A stretch of DNA of 27,670 bases from Bacillota bacterium. Its GTDB lineage: Bacteria > Bacillota > Clostridia > Christensenellales > Aristaeellaceae. Positions within the stretch are counted from its first letter, which is position 1. The number at the start of each line of letters is the position of its first letter. Positions 1 through 7,641 of this stretch are shown in pieces. A model generated the notes under the pieces. That model was given only the letters and a program-made list of their open reading frames with translations, searched no databases and was not told where the DNA came from. The translations under genes and the position numbers were made by a program. The stretch spans positions 1 to 27,670 of the forward strand of contig JAEWTC010000026.1 of NCBI GenBank assembly GCA_023459675.1. The letters run 5' to 3'.

Positions 1-407
1 CGGTATACGATTTTCCAATCGTAGGGGTGAAGCTTGCCTTCCTTTTGGCGGGCTTCGTGGCCCGCCGCTTTTCTACTGAAGCTAGCCAGATAAATACGGC
101 CGGCAAGCTTCAGCAGGGAAGCGTGCAGCGTGCGCGCCATGCGCTCGTTCATCACCCAGAGGTTTTGATCCGCCTCCTGCGGTGTGTTGCCCAGTTTCCG
201 CAGGGTTTTGTACCAGGCGATATAGTAAGGCGCGAAAATGTAATTGAAGGAAAACACGCTTTTTCCGATGTCTGGTACCTTGGGCAGGATCTCGGCAAGA
301 CAGGCGTCGCTGCCCGCCTTGAACCGGTACCAGAAATCCCGGTTGTACTGTTGCTCAAAATAGCCGCGGCTGCGATACATCGCAATATGATAAAGCAGTT
401 TACTCAT
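1..407 (-). CDS. ATC hydrolase-like protein (partial, 3' end outside window)
   Basis: An open frame starts at an ATG at 407 and runs off the left edge, giving 135 residues. The start overlaps the ATPase stop by 8 nt (ATGAGTAA), so translation is probably coupled and the two genes share a transcript. Visible features are the N-terminal MSKLLYHIAMYRSRGYFE, an FNYIFAPYYIAWYKTLRKLG segment near residues 54-73, an NE pair near residue 88 and HPYDWKI near the window edge. From memory these match the L-2-amino-thiazoline-4-carboxylic acid hydrolase family (PF14196), common in Clostridia. The true substrate of most members is unknown, and nothing here proves that reaction. No signal peptide is seen, so it is probably cytosolic. 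Family assignment is moderate; the reading frame itself is secure because of the coupling. Confidence 0.6.
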   Translation of the reverse strand, partial: MSKLLYHIAMYRSRGYFEQQYNRDFWYRFKAGSDACLAEILPKVPDIGKSVFSFNYIFAPYYIAWYKTLRKLGNTPQEADQNLWVMNERMARTLHASLLKLAGRIYLASFSRKAAGHEARQKEGKLHPYDWKIVY

Positions 408-2931
408 GCCGACTTTTCCCCCCCAGTTTCTTCACCAGCTTCACAATCTCGTACCAAAGCACCGAGGCGCAGGCGACGCAAAGCACCGTCAGCAACTGCG
501 CCCAGGTTAGGGGCGCGAGTTTGAGGAAGCGGTTGATCGGCGAATAGAGAATAAGGCCAAGGCCCGCGAGGATGGCGAGGTTTGCCAGCCACATCACTTG
601 ATCGCGTGCCAGCCGCCGCAGGGAATACAGCACAAAGTCGTTTTCGGAGCTGTTCACCTGCACAAGCAGGAGGTTTGCCAGCATGATCACCGCCAGGCCC
701 ATAGCCCGCGCAACGGGCGCGTTGTGTTCATTGCCCGCCATGGTGGTCAGGTAAACGCCAAAGGAGGCGGCAAAGATCGTCAACCCTTGCAGCAAGCTCT
801 TGATGAGGATACCGGCGGTGAGGATCTTGCCCTTCGGGTTGCGGGGTTTGCGCTCCATGATGTTTTTTTCGGCAGGCTGGCGTTCCAGCACGATGGAGCA
901 GGTCGGGTCGATGATCAGCTCCAGAAGCACAACGTGCAGCGGCAGCAGGAAAAGGCCCGCCGGCGCAATGCCCAGCATAGGCGCAAGCAAAGAGGAAAGC
1001 GCAATGGGGATGTGGATGGTGAAAACATAGCCCACCGCCTTGCGGATGTTATCGTAAATACGGCGGCCGTCCTTGATGGTATCGACAATGGTGGAGAAAT
1101 TATCGTCCAGAAGAATTAGATCGGCGGCTTCCCGGCTGACTTCGCTGCCGCGCTTGCCCATCGCCACGCCAATATCGGCATACTTGAGCGCCGGCGCATC
1201 GTTCACGCCGTCGCCCGTCATGGCTACGATCTCGCCATTCTGTTTGAACGCCTTCACGATGCGCATCTTATGTTGGGGTATCACGCGGCTGAAAATGCTG
1301 ACGCTCTTCACCTGCTCGCGCAGTTCCCCGTCGCTCATGGTTTCAAGCATATCGCCCGTGATGATATGATCGCAGTTCAGCATCCCGATCTTCTGCGCAA
1401 TGGATGCGGCGGTAATGCCATTGTCGCCCGTGATCATCACCACGCGAATCCCCGCGCGGTTACAGCGCGCGATATCTCGTTTCACGGTTTCCCGGGGTGG
1501 ATCGGCCAAGCCCACCAAGCCGCAAAGCGTCAGTTCGCAGTCCGTAATGACGGCGGGAATGTCCGCCGGAGAGGCAACGCGCATAATCCCTACGGCAATC
1601 ACGCGCAGCCCCTGCTTGCCCATTTTGAGAAGCTCATGCTGGGTAAGCTCGCGCTGCTCGTCCGTCATGGAGCACAGCGTAAGGAGGCGCTCGGGAGAGC
1701 CCTTCGCGGCAATTATGGTCTGACCGTTTCTGCGCCACACGTGGCCCATCATTTTCAACTCGTTGGTGAAGGCGTATTCGCTGATCAGCTCGCCCGAGAA
1801 CAAATGCTTCTTCGTAATGCCCATGCTGTCGCAATACGCAAGCATCGCTTTCTCCATGGGGTCGTACGCGTCCGTTTCGCAGGCGAGCCCCATCGTTTCC
1901 ACCAGCAGATGGTCGTCGTCATCCCGTGTGGACCAGGTATCCTGCACCGTCATCTGGTTCATGGTGATGGTGCCCGTTTTATCCACGCACAGCACCGAAA
2001 CGGCTCCCAAGGTTTCCACCGCAGGCAGCCTGCGCACCAGGGAGTTTTTCTTTGCCAATCTCCATGCGCCCATGGAAAGAAACACCGTTAAAATAACGGG
2101 AAATTCCTCTGGGATCATCGCCATCGCCAGCGTGATGCCCGACAGAACGCTTTCAATTACCCGTTCGCCCGGCATGTGATCGGGGATGTTGATATACGTA
2201 GCCACGCCGACCAGCGCGAACAATACCGCCGCGATACCCGCGCAGAGCTTGACCAGGCTGCCCGTTTGCCGCTGCAACGGAGTAGGTTCATCGGGTGCGG
2301 AGGCAACGTTCGCGCCGATTTTCCCATACTCGGTACGGGCGCCGGTCTGCGTTACCCGTACCATCGCGTTGCCTTGCGTGACCAGCGTGCCCGCGTAGCA
2401 CTGGTCCTTATGCCAGTAGTCCCCCGTATCATCCGCCGCGGCGGTTTTCCATACGCCCTCCGCTTCGCCGGTTAATGAGCTTTCATCTACGCAAAAGTCA
2501 TTGCAGGCGATAATTTTCCCATCGGCGGGAATTTTTACGCCTTCGCTGATCAGCATCAAATCGCCGGGAACCAGCTCGGCGCTGGCGATCTCCTGCTCCA
2601 GCTCGTCGCGAATAACGCGCACATGCGGCGCGGAAAGGTCGCGCAGGGCGCTGAGCGTTTTATCGGTTTTCCATTCCTGAATCACGTCGATGGAGATGAT
2701 GCCCAACACGAACACCAGCATGATCGCGCCATCGCGGGGTTCGCCCAGAACGAAATAAATAACCGCCGCCACTAACAGCAGCAAAAACATCGGTTCGCTG
2801 ACGATGTGCAAAACCTTGTGAAAGTAGCCGTCTTTCTTCTGCGGCGTCAGCTCGTTTTTTCCATATTGCGCCTGCAGCGCCTTGACCTGCGTACTGGTTA
2901 ACCCATGCTCAAAACCGCCCGCGTTCGTCAT
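400..2931 (-). CDS. P-type cation-transporting ATPase (P2-like, PEEFP subgroup)
   Basis: An 843-residue membrane pump with all P-type hallmarks: actuator motif LTGEA at about 153-157, DKTGT phosphorylation site at 317-321, KGSPE nucleotide-binding motif at 410-414, MITGDN at 499-504 and TGDGVND hinge at 572-578. The N-terminus has the cation-ATPase N domain (GLTSTQVKALQAQYGKNEL). Membrane motif M4 reads PEEFP at 264-268 instead of the PEGLP of SERCA-like Ca pumps, and the M6 region reads LIIDPTCSIVLE, so ion choice cannot be copied from Ca pumps. The start at 2931 is chosen because GGAGG lies 9 nt upstream and homology begins there; 65 further in-frame upstream codons are arginine-rich and fall in the riboswitch leader. 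The NiCo-type riboswitch in the leader suggests export of Co, Ni or Fe(II). It is co-transcribed with the downstream hydrolase-like gene. Confidence 0.93.
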   Translation of the reverse strand: MTNAGGFEHGLTSTQVKALQAQYGKNELTPQKKDGYFHKVLHIVSEPMFLLLLVAAVIYFVLGEPRDGAIMLVFVLGIISIDVIQEWKTDKTLSALRDLSAPHVRVIRDELEQEIASAELVPGDLMLISEGVKIPADGKIIACNDFCVDESSLTGEAEGVWKTAAADDTGDYWHKDQCYAGTLVTQGNAMVRVTQTGARTEYGKIGANVASAPDEPTPLQRQTGSLVKLCAGIAAVLFALVGVATYINIPDHMPGERVIESVLSGITLAMAMIPEEFPVILTVFLSMGAWRLAKKNSLVRRLPAVETLGAVSVLCVDKTGTITMNQMTVQDTWSTRDDDDHLLVETMGLACETDAYDPMEKAMLAYCDSMGITKKHLFSGELISEYAFTNELKMMGHVWRRNGQTIIAAKGSPERLLTLCSMTDEQRELTQHELLKMGKQGLRVIAVGIMRVASPADIPAVITDCELTLCGLVGLADPPRETVKRDIARCNRAGIRVVMITGDNGITAASIAQKIGMLNCDHIITGDMLETMSDGELREQVKSVSIFSRVIPQHKMRIVKAFKQNGEIVAMTGDGVNDAPALKYADIGVAMGKRGSEVSREAADLILLDDNFSTIVDTIKDGRRIYDNIRKAVGYVFTIHIPIALSSLLAPMLGIAPAGLFLLPLHVVLLELIIDPTCSIVLERQPAEKNIMERKPRNPKGKILTAGILIKSLLQGLTIFAASFGVYLTTMAGNEHNAPVARAMGLAVIMLANLLLVQVNSSENDFVLYSLRRLARDQVMWLANLAILAGLGLILYSPINRFLKLAPLTWAQLLTVLCVACASVLWYEIVKLVKKLGGKSRHE

Positions 2932-3038
2932 AGCCCATATCCTCCGTATTCGCCTTTCGGCTTTGCGTTTGATCGCTCTATGGCACTTTCTTCTGCGAGT
3001 GATTCGCGAATGGATGGCTTTTATTCTGTCCGGATGGA

Positions 3039-3085
3039 TAAATAAAAACACACCTGCGAAACATACTACTGTCCCGCAGATGCGT
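3039..3085 (-). terminator. Riboswitch-controlled intrinsic terminator
   Basis: On the minus strand an 11-bp stem forms between ACGCATCTGCG (3075-3085) and CGCAGGTGTGT (3048-3058), with two G-U pairs, followed directly by a T-rich run (TTTTTATTTAT). The 5' arm uses the 3' side of the aptamer's last helix and its GCGGGACAG block, so aptamer and terminator are mutually exclusive. Metal binding would therefore prevent termination and allow ATPase expression. Confidence 0.8.
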
Positions 3086-3164
3086 TTGTCTGCATCTACT
3101 GCCGCTTTCGCAGCCCAGCCCCACAAACCTCCGGCGGAGGTTCATCGCCTGCTCAGATTGTACT
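3064..3164 (-). promoter_or_regulatory. NiCo (czcD-type) riboswitch aptamer
   Basis: Read on the minus strand, the ATPase leader contains, in order, CTGAGCAGGC, an arm AACCTCC-gcc-GGAGGTT, then GGGCTGCGAAAGCGGCA, a GATGC...GCATC arm and GCGGGACAG. These conserved blocks and the multi-arm junction match what I remember of the crystallised NiCo riboswitch of an Erysipelotrichaceae bacterium. NiCo aptamers bind Co(II)/Ni(II) cooperatively, and some respond to Fe(II); they normally turn expression on. The outer P1 helix is imperfect here (CTG/CAG plus a GTAC/GTAT pairing separated by a small internal loop), so exact ends are approximate. It sits about 50-150 nt into the transcript from the promoter at 3224-3252 and overlaps the terminator at 3039-3085. 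Confidence 0.88.
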
Positions 3165-3223
3165 GGTGATCTCGCACTCTCTCCGGTCGGAGGGAATGTA
3201 ATACAGTGCAAAGAGACACGGAT

Positions 3224-3252
3224 AATTTAACATCCTTTCAACGGATTGTCAA
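3224..3252 (-). promoter_or_regulatory. Sigma-A type promoter for the ATPase operon
   Basis: A perfect TTGACA (-35, 3247-3252) and TAAATT (-10, 3224-3229) are separated by 17 nt. Transcription would start near 3217 and give a leader of about 285 nt carrying the riboswitch. The stretch 3253-3481 between this promoter and the esterase stop shows no gene and no clear terminator. Confidence 0.7.
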
Positions 3253-3481
3253 CACCGGTTTCCATTGCCAGCATTCAAACCATAACTCCCGCCGCAATCT
3301 TTGACCCCAACAAACGATGATCAATCCGGGCTCGGGCGTCCCCCGGAAAGCGGCGCCGTTGCAACGGGAGACCGGATATTGGAAGCTGCCAATGTTACGA
3401 TTACCGGATTGTTGCCATGCATAAGGCACTGGAAGCGCATACGCGGTTGTAAGGGTAAAGGTGCGCTTGATCTGCAGCGTA

Positions 3482-5089
3482 TTATACCAAGTCCAGCCCC
3501 ATATAATGCTCCTTACGAATAACGAACAGCTCGCTTTCCGATACGGACTGCAGCACGGCCGTTTGTCCAAAGCGCACGCACAAGGGGTTTTCCTCCCGGT
3601 AAACCTCCCATCTGGGAAGCGGGGAACCGTTCGTGTCTACCCCGTTGGGGTCGCCGGTTTTGACGAAGTTCACGAAATACGAGCTCGCCTGGCGAGCCAG
3701 ATCGTAATGCTTTCCCGTAAACGGACGCCAGCACCGGTTCAGTGAATCGAACACGAACCAAATATCCGAACCGTGATACGATCCTGCGCCGTCGCCCCCG
3801 GGAATATCGTGATCAAACACGTATAGGTACCCCGGGTTGTTCTGCCTGGATAAAAGCATGGCAAGGCAGCGGTGGCTTAAGGCGAACATGTTGAAGTCCT
3901 CGGATTCGTAGAGGGCTTTGAGGTCTTCCGGCGTTCGTACGGCGGCAAGCGTCAAATAACGGTCCGCTTTCGCGCCGTACATTCGATGGGCGTCCTGCGC
4001 GAACGCCTCCGGCGTCATCGGCAGGCCTGCCATGCGCAGGTTGAACATTCTGCCCTCGTCGCGGCAATAGCCAAGCAAGTAACGCACCGGATGGCATCGG
4101 CCCGCAAGCATCGCATCATACGAATCTTCAAAAAGCAGCGCGCCATCCACAGTCGGCCCCCATAGATGGGGCCCGCTTCTTCCTTGCGGGCGGATGGCAA
4201 GCCCGGCATCCGCAATCGCCTGCGCCGGAAGCTCTCTCGCCTGCGCAACGGTTGAAACGCCGAGCCGGGCAAGCAACGCGGCGCCGTCCGCCTGGGCTTG
4301 CGAAAGCGTACGCCAGGGCTTAAAAAACCCGTCCTTCCCGTTGAGACCGCCGCCGGACATCATGATGGCGCCGCGAAATTTGCCCTTTGTCCGTGGCGAT
4401 ACACAATGCGCCGTCACCGCCCCGCCGCCTGCGGACTGGCCAGCGATAGTGATTTGCTCCGGGTCGCCTCCGAAAGCGCCGATATTGCGCCGTACCCAAT
4501 CCAGAGCCGCCATCTGGTCCAGAATACCGAAGTTACCTTGCGACTCTCCGGGAGACTCAAGGCTCAAATCCTCATGCGCGAAAAAGCCGAGCGCACCCAG
4601 CCGATACCCTACCGTAACCAGAATGCAGCCCTTACGCGCCACGCGTTCGCCATCGAACTCCATTTCGTAGGAGTACCCGGCTACGAAGCCGCCTCCGTGG
4701 ATATAGAAGAGAACAGGTAGGTGGTCCTGCGCGCTTTGGGCGGGCGACCAGATGTTTACATACAGACAATCCTCGCTCATTGCGCACTCGTAGCCCACCG
4801 GGTTCAGCTCGCGGGTATAAAAATCCGTCGGATCCGAACCTGGCTGTTTTTGCGGCGCGGCCGGGGCGAAGTCCCGGGCTTGACGCACCCCTTCCCAGCG
4901 TTGGGGCGGCTGCGGCGCGCAAAAACGGTAACGGCCAACGGGAGGCGCGGCGTATGGAACTCCCTTGAATATGGTAATGCGCGGATCGCCGCCGGCAAAC
5001 CCGCGCAGCGTTCCTTCCTGCGTAATCACTTCTCTGAGCACGGCTATTCCTCCCTGATCGTATTTCCAGTATTTTAAGGCGGCCTGCAT
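3482..5089 (-). CDS. Type B carboxylesterase (alpha/beta hydrolase)
   Basis: A 535-residue type B carboxylesterase, near the usual length for bacterial members. Visible motifs are EDCLYVNIW at 106-114, oxyanion-hole HGGG at 131-134, the nucleophile in GQSAGG (Ser219), the acid Glu345 in a DEG context, and His439 in the HGSD motif, so the catalytic triad is complete. There is no signal peptide, so it is predicted cytosolic. The start at 5089 is chosen because AAGGACGG lies just upstream and the preceding in-frame codons are not family-like. Such enzymes hydrolyse carboxylic esters of varied alcohols; the substrate here is unknown. It follows the two SDR-glycosidase fusion genes on the same strand after 163 nt containing a strong hairpin, so it may be partly co-transcribed with them and could remove acyl groups from the same glycosides (inference). 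Confidence 0.9.
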   Translation of the reverse strand: MQAALKYWKYDQGGIAVLREVITQEGTLRGFAGGDPRITIFKGVPYAAPPVGRYRFCAPQPPQRWEGVRQARDFAPAAPQKQPGSDPTDFYTRELNPVGYECAMSEDCLYVNIWSPAQSAQDHLPVLFYIHGGGFVAGYSYEMEFDGERVARKGCILVTVGYRLGALGFFAHEDLSLESPGESQGNFGILDQMAALDWVRRNIGAFGGDPEQITIAGQSAGGGAVTAHCVSPRTKGKFRGAIMMSGGGLNGKDGFFKPWRTLSQAQADGAALLARLGVSTVAQARELPAQAIADAGLAIRPQGRSGPHLWGPTVDGALLFEDSYDAMLAGRCHPVRYLLGYCRDEGRMFNLRMAGLPMTPEAFAQDAHRMYGAKADRYLTLAAVRTPEDLKALYESEDFNMFALSHRCLAMLLSRQNNPGYLYVFDHDIPGGDGAGSYHGSDIWFVFDSLNRCWRPFTGKHYDLARQASSYFVNFVKTGDPNGVDTNGSPLPRWEVYREENPLCVRFGQTAVLQSVSESELFVIRKEHYMGLDLV

Positions 5090-5201
5090 TCCGTCCTTAC
5101 GTTGTTTTCGGTTGCAGGCGGTTTCAGCGCACGGCGGCGCAGCGGCCTGCGCCTGAACCGGGGCGACCAAAGCGCCGCGCAGCCCCGCGGGCTGTTACGG
5201 T

Positions 5202-5238
5202 GCGCAAGCCCCTCCGCCAAAGGCGGGGGGGCTTGCGC
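5202..5238. repeat. Strong 17-bp hairpin between fusion gene and esterase
   Basis: GCGCAAGCCCCTCCGCC (5202-5218) pairs with 5222-5238, with a 3-nt AAA loop and a single T-G pair. There is no T-tract on either side, so it is not a classical intrinsic terminator. It lies 15 nt after the stop of the fusion gene and may protect its mRNA 3' end or partially attenuate esterase expression. Confidence 0.65.
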
Positions 5239-5252
5239 GGAGATGCGTTTGA

Positions 5253-7610
5253 TTAACCGTTGCTGTAAAGGTTGGCAAGCACCTGGAAAATGGCCGCTCC
5301 CCAACTGCCCGCAAAGCCCGGCATCAGGCCGAAGAACGGGCTGCCTCCGGTTTTTACGCCGTCGCAGTAACGTTTGGCCAGCTTCTTGGCAAGCTCCACC
5401 TTCCCGGCGTCGTACAGGCCGGTGATGATCAGCAGGTTTTCGGAACCGCCCACGCGGCCGTTGCTGAATCCGCCCAAGCTAAAATCTTCGCTTGTCCGGC
5501 TCTGTCCAATCAGCCCATAGGGCGTAAGGTACTCGCCCTCTTCATCCAGGTCCGCCGCCATCTTGTCCACAATTTCCGCAGGCAGTCGCTTGCCCAATAC
5601 CAGCGGTCTGTACATCATTACGGACTTGGTGGCAACAATCTTATGATCTCCGTTGGTCAGGGCTACGAAGCGTTTGCCGGTCCAGAACGCCTCGATCATC
5701 CTGCGGATCATCTCTCTGGAGCGTACGTACCACGCGTCGGTTTCGTCCGTATCTACGCCAAGTATTCTGCCCAGGTCACCGAGAGCCTCGAACAGCAGCG
5801 CCAGAAACGCGCTCAGCTCCGGCAGTTCCAAAATGGGCTGGTTCAAGAAAATTGCAGAATCATCATTGCCGGTTTCATCGCCGTGCTCATACTGCGGCAA
5901 GCCGTCGTGGTCGTCGTCGCGGTACTTCATAAACCAGTTTGCCCAGGCACTGTAGCCTCTGTACAACATCTCCAGCTTGTCGCGGGGCACTTCTTTGATC
6001 AAATCGTGTTCACGCATCAAGCGCAGCAGAGCCCAGCCCTGGATCGGCGGTTTGGTCAGCTGATAAATGCCGCGCATGTCGTCGTAAAAGTCCGGCAGCT
6101 GGCCGCTTGGCGCCTGTTGGTCAATCATGTTGAGGAGAAGCTCAATAGCAACCGGCAGGTTGTTTTTCAAAGCCACGGCATTTTCAGCCATTTGCCAAGA
6201 GGAAGCGGCAATGGATGGGCTCATGAAGATAGAGGTGCGCTTCACGCGGCCGAAGGGCGCCATCAGGTGCGACCACGTCATCCAGGCCGCCTCTTTGCGC
6301 TGTTCCTCGTACTCGAGCGCCAGTAAGGGCTGCTTGGCCAGGAAGGTTTCCCAGTCTGCCGTCACGTCTCGCAAGCCTTCCTCATAACTTGGCACCGTTT
6401 CACGTTCGATGCCGGTATAGCCGAATTCCTCAATCGAGAAAAGCAGGTTGCCGCTTTCGTCCGGCAGGAAATCCGCCTTCACCATAGGCGTGGAGAGTTT
6501 TTCCCAATCCCACTTCGCGTCCATCTCAATGGAGCCTGTCCAAGGAGAAAATACCAGGCTGCACGTCCAGCGGAACACGCCTTCCCATGATTTCCGGCCG
6601 CGCGGCTTCATGATTTCGTGGGTGATCATGTCCTTGTTCATGCGAATGCCCAGGCCGTTCTCGCCTTTGACGAGCAGCAGGTCTTTCTTGGCAAAGCAGA
6701 TGCGGATATTGCCGTGCTGGGTGCGCAAGATGAGCTCCACCGGCGTGGTCAGTACGGAGTAGGGTATCTTCTTTCCCTCAAAAATCGGGGCGATCTCCAT
6801 CAGCCGGTTATTGGGCATCTCGGTATTCCCGCCCCGGCGGGTGCCAAGAAACAGCTGCGCCGTGCCGTAGGAAGTGCCCATGCCGTCCGCAAATACGCCG
6901 AAATAGCTGTACGCGCGGGTAAAGGCATTGGGGCCGATGCGGAAGAAGCTCTTGCCGTCGTCCATGAATTTCGATTCGGATACCGCAGTAAACCGCTTGC
7001 GGACGTAGGCATTGTTTGTGAACTCGTCCACCATGGCCAGCGCGTAATCCTCATAGGTGATGTAGCTGCGGTTGACGGTGTTGAGGATGACAACGTCCTC
7101 CCCCAAAGTATACCGTCCGGTTCCCCAGCTGCCCGCGTCGAAGGTCTCGGCCGGGCTCATGTAGGTATAATTCACCTTACTGGCCGCCAGCTTGCGGTAA
7201 GCCGCAAACATATTCACAGGCACCGCGTTGTATGCGGGAGACATATCGTCCACCACGCGGCGCGTGCGTGTGCTGTCCTTAAACAGGCTGCCTGCGCCGC
7301 CTACCACGAAAAAGCGCGTATTGGGAAGCTGCTCCATCACGCCGATCAGGTGTTCCATCGTCGTCAGATGCAGGTATTCAGAACCGGGCTTACTGAAGCT
7401 GGTGCCAAAAGCGTCTACTACAACGTCGTAACCGCGGAAATCGTCAGCCGTCAGTTCGAAGATATCCTTGGGGATTATCTCATACGCATCTTCCAGACGC
7501 CCGACCGACGACGGGCGGACGACCGCCGTCACAGTGTGGCCCTGGCGCGTTGCTTCTCTGGCAATCAGCCGTCCCGCTTTGCCCGTAGCGCCAATCAATG
7601 CTATTTTCAT
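5253..7610 (-). CDS. NAD(P)-binding SDR/NmrA-like domain fused to GH63/MGH1-like glycosidase domain (copy A)
   Basis: A 785-residue two-part protein. Residues 1 to about 212 form an atypical SDR/NmrA-like NAD(P)-binding domain: MKIALIGATGKAG with Gly7/Gly10/Gly13, then DVVVDAFGT (62-70) and FVVGGAGSLF (101-110). Residues of about 220-400 look like a beta-rich linker domain. Residues of about 410-785 look like the (alpha/alpha)6 barrel of clan GH-G enzymes (GH63, YgjK, mannosylglycerate hydrolase-like), with TKPPIQGWAL (519-528) and YRDDDHDGLPQYEHGDETGNDD (from 563 to 584). Asp583 aligns with the general-acid Asp of the usual GWDN motif. The usual C-terminal Glu base region is not recognisable. 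The start at 7610 follows GAGGAGA; 24 further in-frame codons upstream are rejected. It lies 31 nt behind a paralogue with the same architecture, in the same operon. No signal peptide, so it acts on imported substrate. Exact reaction unknown. Confidence 0.85.
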   Translation of the reverse strand: MKIALIGATGKAGRLIAREATRQGHTVTAVVRPSSVGRLEDAYEIIPKDIFELTADDFRGYDVVVDAFGTSFSKPGSEYLHLTTMEHLIGVMEQLPNTRFFVVGGAGSLFKDSTRTRRVVDDMSPAYNAVPVNMFAAYRKLAASKVNYTYMSPAETFDAGSWGTGRYTLGEDVVILNTVNRSYITYEDYALAMVDEFTNNAYVRKRFTAVSESKFMDDGKSFFRIGPNAFTRAYSYFGVFADGMGTSYGTAQLFLGTRRGGNTEMPNNRLMEIAPIFEGKKIPYSVLTTPVELILRTQHGNIRICFAKKDLLLVKGENGLGIRMNKDMITHEIMKPRGRKSWEGVFRWTCSLVFSPWTGSIEMDAKWDWEKLSTPMVKADFLPDESGNLLFSIEEFGYTGIERETVPSYEEGLRDVTADWETFLAKQPLLALEYEEQRKEAAWMTWSHLMAPFGRVKRTSIFMSPSIAASSWQMAENAVALKNNLPVAIELLLNMIDQQAPSGQLPDFYDDMRGIYQLTKPPIQGWALLRLMREHDLIKEVPRDKLEMLYRGYSAWANWFMKYRDDDHDGLPQYEHGDETGNDDSAIFLNQPILELPELSAFLALLFEALGDLGRILGVDTDETDAWYVRSREMIRRMIEAFWTGKRFVALTNGDHKIVATKSVMMYRPLVLGKRLPAEIVDKMAADLDEEGEYLTPYGLIGQSRTSEDFSLGGFSNGRVGGSENLLIITGLYDAGKVELAKKLAKRYCDGVKTGGSPFFGLMPGFAGSWGAAIFQVLANLYSNG

Positions 7611-7641
7611 CGGAAAATCTCCTCTCTCATGTACCGGTAGC

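Noticed and set aside
1270..2091. Plus-strand open frame of 273 codons inside the ATPase gene
   Set aside because: It is antisense to conserved P-type ATPase motifs and its product is rich in His/Arg without recognisable domains.
2932..3126. N-terminal extension of the ATPase by 65 residues
   Set aside because: The extension is arginine-rich, unlike the family, has no ribosome binding site, and lies in the riboswitch leader; the ATG at 2931 has GGAGG upstream.
3126..3142. Inverted repeat AACCTCC/GGAGGTT read as a stand-alone operator
   Set aside because: It falls inside the riboswitch and is explained as one of its arms.
6618..7640. Long plus-strand open frame (340 codons) opposite the fusion gene
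   Set aside because: It lies entirely antisense to a strongly supported gene, has no ribosome binding site or family motif, and such frames are common opposite GC-rich genes.
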